Assembly (NCBI RefSeq): GCF_001678845.1
Contig: NZ_MAIQ01000005.1
Location: 4,925 to 68,924, forward strand
Source: Christensenella intestinihominis
GTDB taxonomy: Bacteria; Bacillota; Clostridia; Christensenellales; Christensenellaceae
Direction of reading: 5' to 3'
Length of the DNA: 64,000 nucleotides
Shown here one piece after another: positions 9,316-18,844 of this stretch. Below the pieces are notes generated by a model, which was not told where the DNA came from, did not search any database, and saw nothing but the letters and a program-made list of their open reading frames with translations. A program made the translations under genes and the position numbers. How positions within the stretch are numbered: the stretch's first letter is position 1; every line of letters starts with the position of its first letter.

Positions 9316-9691
9316 AGCGATTGCCTCCTGGTGGTTTGGTATGGTTCCGCGGTGGCGTTCACCCCGGGGTCTCGGAAGGCGCAGAGGGCCGCATCCCGAT
9401 ACCTTATCTTAGCACAGGAGGGAGCGCGCCTGCAATCGGTGCGTCCGGATTCGTTGGAATTTGCGTTACGGGGTTGGAAAAGCATGCGTACCGCTCGCGT
9501 GGATTTATTTCGTCGGCGGAAGGGAACGGCGCGCGGCCCCATGAAAAGGTCGCGCGGCGACGGATTTTTTGGTAAAATGAAATGTGGAAAAAAGCTGCCC
9601 GGCACCGATGGGCAAGGCTGTTCCCGATAGGGGGGAGGCAGCCGTCGTTATGAATAAAAGTAATTGATTTTGACAGATAAACGGAGGAAAA
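9316..9691. other. 376-base gap between the oxidoreductase and uvrA
   Basis: No convincing gene. Possible reading frames here lack ribosome sites and family features. TGGTAAAAT at 9570-9578 could be an extended -10 for uvrA with no clear -35. A five-codon frame starts at 9651 behind GGGGGAGG, but I see no support for it as a gene. The minus-strand promoter for the oxidoreductase should also lie here, though I cannot place it. Confidence 0.5.
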
Positions 9692-12550
9692 ATGGACTAT
9701 TTACACATCAAGGGGGCGCGGGAACACAACCTGAAAAATATCGATATCTCGCTCCCGCGCGACAAATTTATTGTGATTACCGGGCTTTCGGGCAGCGGAA
9801 AATCGTCGCTGGCGTTTGATACGATCTATGCCGAAGGCCAGCGGCGGTATGTGGAATCCCTCTCTTCCTACGCGCGCCAGTTTCTGGGGCAGATGGAAAA
9901 GCCGGATGTGGACCTCATAGAAGGGCTTTCCCCTGCAATCTCCATCGACCAGAAGACAACCGCCAGGAACCCGCGCTCCACGGTGGGCACGGTGACGGAG
10001 ATACACGACTATTTAAGGCTTCTTTACGCACGTGCGGGCGAGGTGTATTGCACAAAATGCGGCAAAAAGATCACCCGCCAGACCGTCGACCAGATGGTCG
10101 ACCGGGTGATGAAGAACCCGGAGGGTACGAAGCTGATGATCCTCGCGCCCGTGATCCGCGCGAAAAAGGGCGAGCATAAGAAGGTTCTGGAAGGCCTTGC
10201 CAAGGAAGGCTACGTGCGCGCGGTGGTGGACGGCGAGACGATTGGGCTTGACGAGGAAATCAAGCTTGAAAAGCAGAAGAAGCATTCGATATCCGCGGTG
10301 GTGGACCGCATTATTGTAAAGCCGGAAAGCGCGAAGCGCGCGGCGGATTCCATCGAAACGGCGCTGCGGATGGCGGACGGCCTTGTGGTGATCCGCAACA
10401 TGGATACGGGCGAGGAAACGCTGATGAACGAAAACTTTGCCTGCGCGGACTGCGGCGTGAGCATCGAGGAGCTTTCCCCGCGGATGTTCTCCTTCAACAG
10501 CCCGTTCGGCGCCTGCCCCGAATGTACGGGCCTCGGAATGCTTTTAAAGATCGACCCGGACCTCATCGTGCCGGACAAGACGAAAACCCTGCGGGAGGGG
10601 GCGGTGAAGGCATCGGGCTGGAATTTCGGCGCGGTGGGCACGATCGCCAAAAATTACCTCGACGCGATGATGAAGCGGTATCATTTCGATATGGATACGC
10701 CCTATGAGGACCTGCCCGAAGAGGTGAAGCACGCGCTTTTGTATGGCACAAACGGTGAAAAGCTGCGTGTGGAATACGATGGCATGGGCGGCGCGGGCTA
10801 TTACAACGCGGCTTTCGAGGGGATCATCCCCAACCTCGAGCGGCGGTATGCGGAGACGAGCTCCGAATACATGAAGGGCGAGATCGAAAGCTATATGGTG
10901 GAAACGCCGTGCCCGGTATGCCACGGGCAGCGTTATAAGCCGGAAACGCTTGCCGTAAGGATCGGCGATAAAAATATCGCGGAGCTTTCGGATATGTCAA
11001 TCCGCGCGGCGCGCGAATACGTGAACACCGTGAAGCTCGACAGCAAGCAGAAGATGATCGCGGAGCGCGTTTTAAAGGAACTGAACGCGCGCTTTGACTT
11101 CCTGATTAACGTAGGGCTCGATTACCTTACGCTTTCCCGGGCGGCGGGCACGCTTTCGGGCGGTGAAGCGCAGCGTATCCGGCTGGCGACGCAAATCGGC
11201 AGCGGGCTGATGGGCGTGCTGTATATCCTCGACGAGCCGAGCATCGGCCTGCACCAGAAGGACAACGACAAGCTGCTCAAAACCTTAAAGGGCCTCCGCG
11301 ACCTTGGAAACACGCTGATCGTGGTGGAGCACGATGAGGAAACAATGCTCAGCGCCGACCATATCGTGGATATCGGGCCGGGCGCGGGCGCGCACGGCGG
11401 CAAGGTGGTCGCGGAAGGCACGCCGAAGCAGATTATGGCGAACAAAAAAAGCATCACCGGGCAATACCTGTCGGGGAAAAAGCTGATTCGGATTCCCGCG
11501 AAGCTGAGGAAGCCGAAGCAATGGATCACTGTGCGCGGCGCAAAGGAAAACAACCTCAAGGATATCGACGTAGCTTTTCCCACGGGCGTGATTACGGCGG
11601 TGACGGGCGTTTCGGGCAGCGGGAAATCGTCGCTTGTGAACCATATCCTGAAAAAGGCGGCAATGCAGAAATTTTACCATTCCAAGGACCGGCCGGGCAG
11701 GCACGACCGCATCGACGGACTGGAATATGTGGATAAGATCGTGGACATCGACCAGTCGCCCATCGGCAGGACGCCGCGTTCCAACCCCGCGACGTATACC
11801 GGGCTGTTCGACATGATCCGCGATATCTTTGCCATGACGCAGGACGCGAAGGCGCGCGGCTACCAGAAAGGACGATTCTCCTTCAACGTGAAGGGCGGGC
11901 GCTGCGAGGCATGCCACGGAGACGGTATTATCAAAATCGAAATGCATTTCCTGCCGGACGTTTACGTGCCGTGCGAGGTGTGCAAGGGCCAGCGCTACAA
12001 CCGCGAGACGCTCGAGGTGCGCTATAAGGGCAAGAATATCTTTGAAGTGCTGGATATGACGGTGGAGGAAGCCTATAAGTTTTTTGAGAATATCCCGCGC
12101 ATCGAGAGCAAGCTCAAGGTGCTGATGGACGTGGGGCTTTCGTATGTGAAGCTCGGGCAGCCGTCCACGACCCTTTCGGGCGGCGAAGCGCAGCGCGTGA
12201 AGCTGGCGACGCATCTTGCGAAAAAGCAGACGGGCAATACGCTCTTTATCCTTGACGAACCCACGACAGGCCTGCACATGGACGATGTGAAGAAGCTTGT
12301 GAAGGTATTAAACCGCCTTGCGGACAAGGGGAATACGGTGGTGGTGATCGAGCATAACCTCGACGTAATCAAGAGCGCGGACTACATCATCGATATGGGA
12401 CCGGACGGCGGCGACAAGGGCGGCATGGTGATCGCCAAGGGAACGCCGAAGGAAGTGGCGGAAACGCCGGGAAGCTATACGGGCGAGTATTTAAAGCGCA
12501 TCTTTGACAACGCGACCCCGGAGCATTATTTGCAGCCGAAAAAGAAATAA
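9692..12550 (+). CDS. uvrA: Excinuclease ABC subunit A
   Basis: UvrA is the damage-sensing ATPase of nucleotide excision repair. The 952 residues contain two ABC modules: GLSGSGKSS near the N terminus with signature [12 protein letters not shown], and GVSGSGKSS in the second half with [12 protein letters not shown]. Zinc-binding Cys pairs are visible (CADC with CPEC, CPVC, CEAC with CEVC). CGGAGG precedes the ATG by five bases. Length and architecture are standard, and I saw nothing broken. Confidence 0.98.
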   Translation: MDYLHIKGAREHNLKNIDISLPRDKFIVITGLSGSGKSSLAFDTIYAEGQRRYVESLSSYARQFLGQMEKPDVDLIEGLSPAISIDQKTTARNPRSTVGTVTEIHDYLRLLYARAGEVYCTKCGKKITRQTVDQMVDRVMKNPEGTKLMILAPVIRAKKGEHKKVLEGLAKEGYVRAVVDGETIGLDEEIKLEKQKKHSISAVVDRIIVKPESAKRAADSIETALRMADGLVVIRNMDTGEETLMNENFACADCGVSIEELSPRMFSFNSPFGACPECTGLGMLLKIDPDLIVPDKTKTLREGAVKASGWNFGAVGTIAKNYLDAMMKRYHFDMDTPYEDLPEEVKHALLYGTNGEKLRVEYDGMGGAGYYNAAFEGIIPNLERRYAETSSEYMKGEIESYMVETPCPVCHGQRYKPETLAVRIGDKNIAELSDMSIRAAREYVNTVKLDSKQKMIAERVLKELNARFDFLINVGLDYLTLSRAAGTLSGGEAQRIRLATQIGSGLMGVLYILDEPSIGLHQKDNDKLLKTLKGLRDLGNTLIVVEHDEETMLSADHIVDIGPGAGAHGGKVVAEGTPKQIMANKKSITGQYLSGKKLIRIPAKLRKPKQWITVRGAKENNLKDIDVAFPTGVITAVTGVSGSGKSSLVNHILKKAAMQKFYHSKDRPGRHDRIDGLEYVDKIVDIDQSPIGRTPRSNPATYTGLFDMIRDIFAMTQDAKARGYQKGRFSFNVKGGRCEACHGDGIIKIEMHFLPDVYVPCEVCKGQRYNRETLEVRYKGKNIFEVLDMTVEEAYKFFENIPRIESKLKVLMDVGLSYVKLGQPSTTLSGGEAQRVKLATHLAKKQTGNTLFILDEPTTGLHMDDVKKLVKVLNRLADKGNTVVVIEHNLDVIKSADYIIDMGPDGGDKGGMVIAKGTPKEVAETPGSYTGEYLKRIFDNATPEHYLQPKKK

Positions 12551-12589
12551 ATCCCCGGCCGCCGGAAGGCGGACAGGGAACGCAGGAAA

Positions 12590-12616
12590 AGAGCTCCGGA
12601 TGCGGGGCTCTTTTTT
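12590..12616 (+). terminator. uvrA terminator
   Basis: AGAGCTCC pairs with GGGGCTCT (one G-U pair) around a six-base loop and runs into six T residues. Confidence 0.8.
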
Positions 12617-12640
12617 GGATTTACTTTGCGGGGCGGCTGG

Positions 12641-12649
12641 TGGTATAAT
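12641..12649 (+). promoter_or_regulatory. Extended -10 promoter for the PHP phosphoesterase
   Basis: TGGTATAAT is the same extended -10 form as at uvrB. It sits 110 bases before the PHP gene start, leaving a 5' leader of about 100 bases in which I recognise no structure. Confidence 0.55.
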
Positions 12650-12758
12650 CAAGGAGCCATAGACAGGAGGGAAGGTCCGCATTTTATTGCACAGGTAATT
12701 GCTATTGTTCTCCGAAGCCGGGAAACCGGCATTTTTGAATGAAACGGAGGATAATATA

Positions 12759-13517
12759 ATGAGGTTTCTGGTAGACCCGCACACCCATACCATTTCAAGC
12801 GGGCACGCACGTTCCACGGTCAGGGAGAATGCGCTTGCGGCAAAGCAGGCGGGAATGGAAGCAATTTGTTGTACGGATCACGGCCCCGCGATGGAAGGAG
12901 CGGCAGCCGGGTTTATTGTGACGGTGCTTTCCCACGGTCCCGAATATATCGAAGGGGTGCGTGTCGTGAACGGAACGGAGGCAAACATCCTGGATTATGC
13001 GGGAAAGCTCGACATTTCAGACCGCTATCTTGGGCATACCGATTTTGCGATTGCTTCGATGCACGACGGCATCGTTGTGCCGGGGAGCAAGGCGGAGCAT
13101 ACGGAAGCGGTGCTTGGCGCGCTCGGCAACCCGTATATCGACGTAATCGGGCATCCGGGGAATCCGCATTTCGAGCTTGACATAGAAGCTGTAGTTGGAG
13201 AGGCAAAGCGCCGGGACAAGCTGATTGAAATCAATAACAATTCATTTATATACCGAAAGGGGTCGCAGCCGAATTGCCTGGAATTTCTGCGGCTGTGCAG
13301 GCAAAAGGACGTGCGCGTAACGGTTTCATCCGACGCGCATATTTGCTATAAAATCGGGCGTTTTGAGCATGCCGTCCGCATATTGGAGGAATCCGGATTC
13401 CCGGAGGAACTGGTCGTCAGCCGCAGCCTCGAGGTGTTCGACGGGTATTTGCGCGAACGAAAAACGCGGATTCATGGCCTTTGCAAACGAGGGCAGGCGG
13501 GAGAGGACGGGAAATGA
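12759..13517 (+). CDS. PHP-domain phosphoesterase, YcdX-like
   Basis: This 252-residue protein belongs to the PHP family of metal-dependent phosphoesterases. The metal-binding HTH motif is at residues 8-10, followed by SGHA and, near residue 38, TDHGPA. Further family His/Asp positions appear in GHPGNP and SSDAH near the C terminus. YcdX-type proteins carry a trinuclear zinc site and hydrolyse phosphate esters; the natural substrate is not settled. GGAGG lies eight bases before the ATG at 12759. Its stop overlaps the start of the next gene as ATGA, so the two are translationally coupled. Confidence 0.88.
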   Translation: MRFLVDPHTHTISSGHARSTVRENALAAKQAGMEAICCTDHGPAMEGAAAGFIVTVLSHGPEYIEGVRVVNGTEANILDYAGKLDISDRYLGHTDFAIASMHDGIVVPGSKAEHTEAVLGALGNPYIDVIGHPGNPHFELDIEAVVGEAKRRDKLIEINNNSFIYRKGSQPNCLEFLRLCRQKDVRVTVSSDAHICYKIGRFEHAVRILEESGFPEELVVSRSLEVFDGYLRERKTRIHGLCKRGQAGEDGK

Positions 13518-14350
13518 TGGACATTGGGACGGCAAAAACAATTGCGCCGGGGGTCGATATGCCGACGTTGGGCCTTGGGGTTTATAAGGTCGAAAACGGG
13601 CAGGAAGCCTATCGGGCGGTACGCTTTGCGCTTGACGCGGGCTATCGGCTGATCGACACGGCGTCCTTTTATTTCAACGAGGAAAGCGTAGGGGAAGCGA
13701 TACGGGACAGCCTTATCCCGCGGGAAAAGCTTTTTATTACCACCAAACTGTGGCCGCTTGAATTCGGCGATGTGCAGAAAGCGGCGGCGGGCAGCCTGAA
13801 GCGGCTTGGCTGCGGATATATCGACCTCTACCTGCTTCACTGGCCGGGGCTTGATACAAAGCTGCGGCTTCGGGCATGGGAAGAAGTGCAGGAGCTGAAG
13901 GATAAAGGAAAAATCCGCGCTTGCGGGGTATCCAATTTTTTCATCCGGCACTTGGAAGAACTGAAGGAGCATGGCGGCGCGGTACCGGCGAACGACCAGG
14001 TTGAGCTGCACCCGTGGTTGCAGCAGCGCGGCCTGAGGGATTATTGCGCGAAAAACGGTATTTCCGTTACGGCCTGGGGCCCTATTTTCCACGGGCATCT
14101 GGCAGAAGAGCCGCTGGTAGGGGAAATCGGTGGAAAATATGGGAAGACGCCGGCACAGGCAACACTGCGCTGGCATCTGCAAAAGGGCATTAACGTGATT
14201 CCAAAATCCGTCCACAAAAGCCGTATCGAAGAAAATGCGGATTTGTTTGATTTCAGTCTTTCGGAGGAAGATATGAAAAGGATCGACGGCCTTGACAAGG
14301 GAATGTCATTCGGACGCGATCCTGATGTGTTTGACGGTCATATCGATTAG
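13514..14350 (+). CDS. Aldo/keto reductase
   Basis: This 278-residue NADPH-dependent carbonyl reductase shows the full catalytic tetrad of the AKR superfamily: Asp48, Tyr53, Lys78 and His109, with IPKSVHK marking the cofactor-binding end of the barrel. It resembles the 2,5-diketo-gluconate reductase/YtbE group, which reduces small aldehydes such as methylglyoxal. The start overlaps the stop of the PHP gene (ATGA), and ATG at 13517 is an equally possible start. The downstream neighbour converges on it with 13 bases between stops and no clear terminator. Confidence 0.9.
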   Translation: MMDIGTAKTIAPGVDMPTLGLGVYKVENGQEAYRAVRFALDAGYRLIDTASFYFNEESVGEAIRDSLIPREKLFITTKLWPLEFGDVQKAAAGSLKRLGCGYIDLYLLHWPGLDTKLRLRAWEEVQELKDKGKIRACGVSNFFIRHLEELKEHGGAVPANDQVELHPWLQQRGLRDYCAKNGISVTAWGPIFHGHLAEEPLVGEIGGKYGKTPAQATLRWHLQKGINVIPKSVHKSRIEENADLFDFSLSEEDMKRIDGLDKGMSFGRDPDVFDGHID

Positions 14351-14363
14351 AAGCGTATCTTCA

Positions 14364-14879
14364 TCAGCCGGCATAATGAACCTTGCGCGGATCAAAGAAA
14401 TCGCGGGGTTCCTTGTGCTCGGCAGGATAGCCGAGGGAGACGACGGCAAAGGGAACGAGCGCTTCCGCGAGGCCGAAATGGTCGCGAAGCGCCTGCGCGC
14501 GTCCGAGGTTTGGCCAAACGCCCAGCCAGACGCTTCCAAGGCCAAGGGCGGTCGCGGCAATGAGGATATTCTGCGTTGCCGCGGAGCAGTCCTGTATCCA
14601 ATAATCGGGATTACCGGAGTAGGCGAGGTTCATATCGCCGCATACCATAATGGCGGCGGAAGCCTCGCGAAGCATGTCGGCATTGCCCGGCTTAAGTTCC
14701 ATAATTTTTTCCATATGCTCCCTGCCGCGGATAACGACAAACTGCCAGTCGAGGTTGTTGACACAGGTAGGCGCGGCCATTCCCGCTTTCAGCAGCAGGC
14801 TGACGGTATCGTCTTCCACCTGCCGCGGAGTGTATTTACGGATACTCCGCCTCGTAAAAATTGCTTCCAATGCATCCAT
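14364..14879 (-). CDS. Nitroreductase family FMN protein
   Basis: This 171-residue protein starts with the family-typical FTRRSIRKYTPRQV (FMN phosphate contacts through the Arg residues). It continues with AAPTCVNNLDWQFVV, and its C-terminal half contains GLGSVWLGV. Members bind FMN as dimers and reduce nitro groups, quinones or flavins with NAD(P)H. The length is at the short end of the family but complete. It lies 35 bases downstream of the DeoR regulator on the same strand, so it may be cotranscribed with it. Confidence 0.88.
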   Translation of the reverse strand: MDALEAIFTRRSIRKYTPRQVEDDTVSLLLKAGMAAPTCVNNLDWQFVVIRGREHMEKIMELKPGNADMLREASAAIMVCGDMNLAYSGNPDYWIQDCSAATQNILIAATALGLGSVWLGVWPNLGRAQALRDHFGLAEALVPFAVVSLGYPAEHKEPRDFFDPRKVHYAG

Positions 14880-14914
14880 AACGATGTTTCTCCTGTTTTT
14901 CAGCGATAGACCGG

Positions 14915-15703
14915 TCAGACGAGAAGAAGCTCAATTTCCATCCGGCGGATGGTATCGAGCCATTCTTCGCTGAGCCCTTTGTCTGTAATAATCATATCAA
15001 ATTCCGTCAGGTTGGCGAACATGACGGGACAAACTTTATCAAATTTGGAAGAGTCGGCAAGAAGTATTTTTGTGAGCGCCGAGGCGACGGCCGCTTTTTT
15101 GGTATCGAGCTCATATTGATCGATGCATGTGACCGCCATTTTGCTGCTGATACCGGCGGCTGAAATAAAAGCCTTGTTGGCACACGTTCTCGAAATCAGC
15201 GATATGCCCTCCGGGCTTTGGAACATCTGCGTATTGGAATGGTAATAACCGCCCCCGCAGATGATTTTAGTGTTTTTCTTTTGATTCAGCTCTATGAGGA
15301 TATTCATATTATAGCATAACGCGGTCAGTGACGCCGTTTCGGGAATGAAGCGCGCAAGCTGTTCCGTCGTTGTACCGGTATCGATTACGATCACGTCGTT
15401 CGGCTCTAGGAGGGAAGCGGCTTTTGCGCCGATCCGTTCCTTTTCCGACCTGTGGGCAAGATGCTCGGCCGAGAGGTTATATTCCTTATTGAGGATTGCC
15501 TCGCCATCCGTTTCGTTTGCGGGATGGTATACGGCCACGCCCTGAATCAGCGTAACAAGACGGCTTGCGCTCAGCACTTCGAGGTCACGCCTCACGGTCA
15601 TTTCCGATACGTCAAGCTCGGCGGACAATTCCCGGATGGAAGCTCCGTTGCGCACCTTCAATATTTGCATGATACGGTTGAGCCGGTCTGCTTTTTTACT
15701 CAT
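14915..15703 (-). CDS. DeoR-family transcriptional regulator of sugar system A
   Basis: This 262-residue regulator has an N-terminal winged helix (ASIRELSAELDVSEMTVRRD, residues about 20-39, the DeoR signature) and a C-terminal sugar-phosphate sensor domain with DTGTTTEQLA and ICGGGYY. DeoR proteins usually repress and release DNA on binding a phosphorylated sugar. It is divergent from the permease-ATPase-lipoprotein-kinase-aldolase operon, making it the natural local regulator. The kinase or aldolase substrate would be a plausible effector; that is inference. The ribosome site is weak (AAGAAAG). Confidence 0.9.
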   Translation of the reverse strand: MSKKADRLNRIMQILKVRNGASIRELSAELDVSEMTVRRDLEVLSASRLVTLIQGVAVYHPANETDGEAILNKEYNLSAEHLAHRSEKERIGAKAASLLEPNDVIVIDTGTTTEQLARFIPETASLTALCYNMNILIELNQKKNTKIICGGGYYHSNTQMFQSPEGISLISRTCANKAFISAAGISSKMAVTCIDQYELDTKKAAVASALTKILLADSSKFDKVCPVMFANLTEFDMIITDKGLSEEWLDTIRRMEIELLLV

Positions 15704-15738
15704 GGCGCTTCTTTCTTATCTGACAAAAATTTTTCTTA

Positions 15739-15767
15739 AGTATAGCGCGGTTTGTGAAAAAAGTAAA
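15739..15767 (-). promoter_or_regulatory. Promoter of the system A deoR gene
   Basis: On the minus strand, TTTACT is followed after 17 bases by TATACT, 35 bases upstream of the deoR start. Confidence 0.6.
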
Positions 15768-15775
15768 GGAAAATA

Positions 15776-15806
15776 TCGAAAGCGCTTCAAAATGTGAAAA
15801 TTTCAC
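15776..15806. promoter_or_regulatory. Candidate cre box and adjacent GTGAAA/TTTCAC dyad
   Basis: TCGAAAGCGCTTCAA at 15776-15790 fits the Gram-positive CcpA cre pattern (GAAAGCGCTT core, palindromic AAGCGCTT). Immediately next to it, GTGAAA and TTTCAC flank a single A at 15794-15806, a perfect odd dyad. They lie upstream of the deoR promoter. Carbon catabolite control and DeoR binding are inferences from sequence pattern and position only. Confidence 0.45.
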
Positions 15807-15993
15807 CAAAAAATGTTATAGATAGTTAAAAGTACGGTTAAATACGGGGATTTGAAGCAAAAAAAGTGAATGCCGGAGGACAAGCGGAATTGAGAAAACG
15901 GCATGAAAGCCCTTTGGAAAAGGTGGATAAGTAACATAAATTGCATATAAAATGCATGATTTATAACAAACACCAAAAAAATAACAAAAAATG

Positions 15994-16022
15994 TTGACAT
16001 ACCAGACCGAATGAGTTAAGAT
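15994..16022 (+). promoter_or_regulatory. Strong sigma-70 promoter of sugar system A
   Basis: A perfect TTGACA is followed after 17 bases by TAAGAT, five of six matching the consensus -10. Transcription would start near 16029, more than 220 bases ahead of the first gene and about 30 bases before a terminator-like hairpin. Confidence 0.8.
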
Positions 16023-16058
16023 TGAGTTGCAATCACAAATCAGTGAAAATAAATTTCA

Positions 16059-16104
16059 GGCAGTGGTTAAGAACCTAAACGTTTTTGACCACTGCCTTTT
16101 TTTG
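16059..16104 (+). terminator. Leader terminator/attenuator ahead of the system A transporter
   Basis: GGCAGTGGTTAA pairs with TTGACCACTGCC (12 pairs, one G-U) and is followed by seven T residues. The large loop carries AAACGTTT. It lies between the strong promoter and the first gene, so transcripts from that promoter should stop here unless antitermination occurs. I saw no T-box, PTS-type RAT or known riboswitch signature, but I could not fold the RNA. Confidence 0.7.
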
Positions 16105-16147
16105 CGTTAAATACTTTTCCTGTCTGGTTTTGGATTCGTTTCCCTTT

Positions 16148-16176
16148 TTGAAATAGCTGTTTAAAAACGTTTACTT
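16148..16176 (+). promoter_or_regulatory. Weak second promoter overlapped by AAACGTTT
   Basis: TTGAAA, 17 bases, TTACTT. AAACGTTT at 16165-16172 covers the end of the spacer and the first bases of the -10, the right place for a repressor. The same eight-base palindrome lies in the attenuator loop (16077-16084) and twice near the lacI gene (42026, 42153). The -10 match is poor, so the promoter itself is uncertain. Confidence 0.35.
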
Positions 16177-16254
16177 TTTTAACCCGGAAGTCTCGAAACA
16201 AAAATAATTCAGAAACGGCATCAATTACATTGCAATAAAAGGGGGAGTAGAAAA

Positions 16255-17232
16255 ATGGATGCGGGAGTAAAAGAAACAAAACGGATGAGTCCGCTTAAAA
16301 GGGCCGCAAGCGTAAACGAATTTGGCATCCTCATTGCGCTGATCGTCTTATGCGTAGTGCTGGGCCTTGCGAATCCTGTGTTTTTTACATTCGGGAACGC
16401 GATGAACGTGCTGCGCCAGATCACGCTGGTTGCCATTATGGCAGTCGGTGAAGCATTTATTATTATCACCGGGGGAATCGACCTTTCTGTGGGCAGCACG
16501 ATGACCCTTTCGGGGATCATGATGGCCTTCTTCGTAGCCTCGGGCGTCGATCCGACGGTTGCGCTGGTCCTGACGCTTGGCGTGGGGCTTTTATGCGGAC
16601 TGTGCAACAGCCTTTTGATCGTGAAGCTGAACCTCAATGCGTTCATTACAACACTCGCGACGATGAACATTATTAAAGGCTTCGCCTACCTTGTTACGGG
16701 CGGGCTGCCGATCAAGTTCGATTCGTATATCAACTTTATCGGCAATGGTACGATCGGCGGTGCGGACGGCGTTCCGGTATCTGTCATCATTATGTTTGCC
16801 GTCATCATTATCGGCCATATCCTGCTGAATCGGACCGTATTCGGGAAAAAGGTCTTCGCAGTCGGTGGGAACGAACGTTCGGCCAAGCTTTCGGGAATCC
16901 GTACGGAACGTGTGAAATACACCGTTTACAGCATTGCGGGCGCGCTTTGCGCGCTGGCCGGAGCCATTTGCGTATGCAATCTTTCCATTGCGGACAACAG
17001 CTCGGGCAGCGGCATGGAAATGGATGTAATTGCGGCGGTGGTAATCGGCGGCGCCAGCCTGTCGGGCGGCAAGGGCTCGATTGTGGGCGTATTGATTGGA
17101 GCGGCAATTATGGGAGTGCTCAAGAACGGGTTTGTCCTCCTGCAATTTTCAACCTATTGGCAGATGATTACGCTTGGCGCTGTTATCATCATCGCCGTGG
17201 TGCTCGACGGACTTCGGAACAGGAAACAGTAA
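16255..17232 (+). CDS. Rbs-type sugar ABC permease (system A)
   Basis: This 325-residue inner-membrane protein of the RbsC/BPD_transp_2 family has about eight to ten hydrophobic segments. It carries the family-typical AVGEAFIIITGGIDLSVGS near residues 62-80, GGNERSAKLSGI in the cytoplasmic loop, and GGASLSGGKGS near the C terminus. It forms the channel of a sugar importer with the ATPase and lipoprotein encoded next. GGGGGAG precedes the ATG. First gene of the operon. Confidence 0.92.
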   Translation: MDAGVKETKRMSPLKRAASVNEFGILIALIVLCVVLGLANPVFFTFGNAMNVLRQITLVAIMAVGEAFIIITGGIDLSVGSTMTLSGIMMAFFVASGVDPTVALVLTLGVGLLCGLCNSLLIVKLNLNAFITTLATMNIIKGFAYLVTGGLPIKFDSYINFIGNGTIGGADGVPVSVIIMFAVIIIGHILLNRTVFGKKVFAVGGNERSAKLSGIRTERVKYTVYSIAGALCALAGAICVCNLSIADNSSGSGMEMDVIAAVVIGGASLSGGKGSIVGVLIGAAIMGVLKNGFVLLQFSTYWQMITLGAVIIIAVVLDGLRNRKQ

Positions 17233-17255
17233 ACCCGCGGGGGGAGGAAGCAAAA

Positions 17256-18773
17256 ATGGACCAAGATATGCTGGTTGAACTTAAAAACGTATCCAAGCAT
17301 TTTCCCGGCGTAAAGGCCTTGCAGGATGTGAGCCTGCAGGTGAGGAAAGGCGAAGTGCATGCGATTCTCGGTGAAAACGGCGCGGGAAAGTCAACAATTA
17401 TGAATATCATGTTCGGGACCTATCCCCAAACAGAGGGGCAAATTTTCTGGAAGGGAAAGGAAGTGCGGTTTAAAACCCCGCTGGATGCCCAGAACATGGG
17501 AATCGGGATGGTGCACCAGGAGAACTCGCTGTTTCCGTTTCTCGACGTACAGAACAACATTTTTATGGGGCATTATCCCGCCAGCGGAGCAATGATCAGG
17601 CGGGACGAGGTCAGGCGCAAAACGGTGGAACTGCTGGAAGAGCTGCATCTCGAGCATATCCATCCGGGAACGACGGTTGCGGACCTCAGCATGGCGGATA
17701 AACAGCTGATTGAAATCGCCAAGGCGCTTTCCCAGCATCCGGATTTTATTATGTTCGACGAGCCGACCGCCGCGCTTACGAACAAAGAAACGGCGATCCT
17801 GATGGACATCATACGCGACCTGAAACAAAAGGGAGTGGGCATCGTTTACGTATCCCACCGTCTCAACGAGATTTTTGAGCTGGCGGACCGGGTGACGATC
17901 CTGCGCGACGGACAGCATGTGATTACAGGTCCGGTCGGCGATTTTGACAACGATAAGGTCGTGCAGTATATGGTTGGGCGGCAACTTGACGACCAGATGC
18001 ACAGCCTGAAAAAAAACACAAAACGCGGGATGGAGGACGAGACGGTCCTTGAAGTCAGGAAGCTATGCAAAAAAGGCGCGTTTGAAGACATATCGTTTGA
18101 GTTGAAAAAGGGCGAGGTGCTTGGGTTTGCCGGGCTGGTGGGCGCGGGCAGGTCGGAAATACTGGAAGCAATTTTCGGATATGAGCCGGCAGACAGCGGC
18201 GAAATATTCGTGGAAGGGAAAAAGATGGACATGACCCATCCGCAGGTCGCTACGGAGGCGGGGATTGGCCTGATCCCGGAGGAACGGAAGGTCAAGGGGC
18301 TTTTCCTGGAGCTTTCCGTAAGGGACAACATCAACATCGCGACGATCCGGGAATGCAGGACGGGCACGCTTGTCAACCGCAAAAAGGAGATCGAACGAGC
18401 GGAACAAAGCGTCCGACAGCTGAATATCAAAACGCCGACCGTGGAAAAGGCAATCATCAACCTGTCCGGCGGCAACCAGCAAAAGGCAATCCTTTCAAGG
18501 TGGCTGCTGGCAAAGCCGAAAATACTCATGCTGGACGAGCCGACGCACGGGATCGACGTGGGGGCAAAGGCGGAAATATACAGCATCATCGATAACCTGA
18601 CAAGGGAGGGCGTATCGGTGATCCTGGTTTCCTCGGAGCTTCCCGAACTGCTGCTTTTGAGCGACCGCATCGCGATCATGTATCACGGGAAAATGACCGG
18701 GATCGTCGGGCGGAGCGAGCTTAGCGACGATGCGCAGGAGGTGATTATGCGCTACGCAACCGGACAGGGCTGA
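17256..18773 (+). CDS. Sugar ABC transporter ATP-binding protein (system A)
   Basis: This 505-residue protein contains two fused ABC domains, as in RbsA/MglA. Domain 1 has GENGAGKST and Walker B IMFDEPTAALT, with a non-canonical signature LSMADKQLIEIAKAL. Domain 2 has the degenerate Walker A GLVGAGRSE, signature LSGGNQQKAILSR and LMLDEPTHGID. This asymmetry is normal for the family. The start at 17256 has GGGGGAGGAAG just before it, 23 bases after the permease stop. Confidence 0.93.
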   Translation: MDQDMLVELKNVSKHFPGVKALQDVSLQVRKGEVHAILGENGAGKSTIMNIMFGTYPQTEGQIFWKGKEVRFKTPLDAQNMGIGMVHQENSLFPFLDVQNNIFMGHYPASGAMIRRDEVRRKTVELLEELHLEHIHPGTTVADLSMADKQLIEIAKALSQHPDFIMFDEPTAALTNKETAILMDIIRDLKQKGVGIVYVSHRLNEIFELADRVTILRDGQHVITGPVGDFDNDKVVQYMVGRQLDDQMHSLKKNTKRGMEDETVLEVRKLCKKGAFEDISFELKKGEVLGFAGLVGAGRSEILEAIFGYEPADSGEIFVEGKKMDMTHPQVATEAGIGLIPEERKVKGLFLELSVRDNINIATIRECRTGTLVNRKKEIERAEQSVRQLNIKTPTVEKAIINLSGGNQQKAILSRWLLAKPKILMLDEPTHGIDVGAKAEIYSIIDNLTREGVSVILVSSELPELLLLSDRIAIMYHGKMTGIVGRSELSDDAQEVIMRYATGQG

Positions 18774-18844
18774 AACAACGAAATAATTTTTCCGTGCCGA
18801 AAAGCGCGGGGATAAGAAAAAACATAATAATGGAGGAGAAAAAA

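Larger units (their letters stand above)
15704..16254. other. 551-base divergent control region of system A
   Basis: No protein gene. It holds the minus-strand deoR promoter, a catabolite-type box, a GTGAAA/TTTCAC dyad, a strong plus-strand promoter, a terminator hairpin only about 30 bases after its start point, and a second weaker promoter overlapped by AAACGTTT. These are listed separately. The 5' leader of system A is therefore unusually long (about 225 bases from the first promoter). Confidence 0.75.

Noticed and set aside
8419-9630. 403-codon plus-strand frame opposite the Gfo/Idh gene
   Set aside because: The minus strand encodes a clear dehydrogenase with ribosome site and terminator; the plus-strand translation is Arg/His-rich and matches nothing I know.
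9651-9668. Five-codon leader peptide before uvrA
   Set aside because: It has a purine-rich stretch upstream but no regulatory codons, no attenuator and no conservation evidence.
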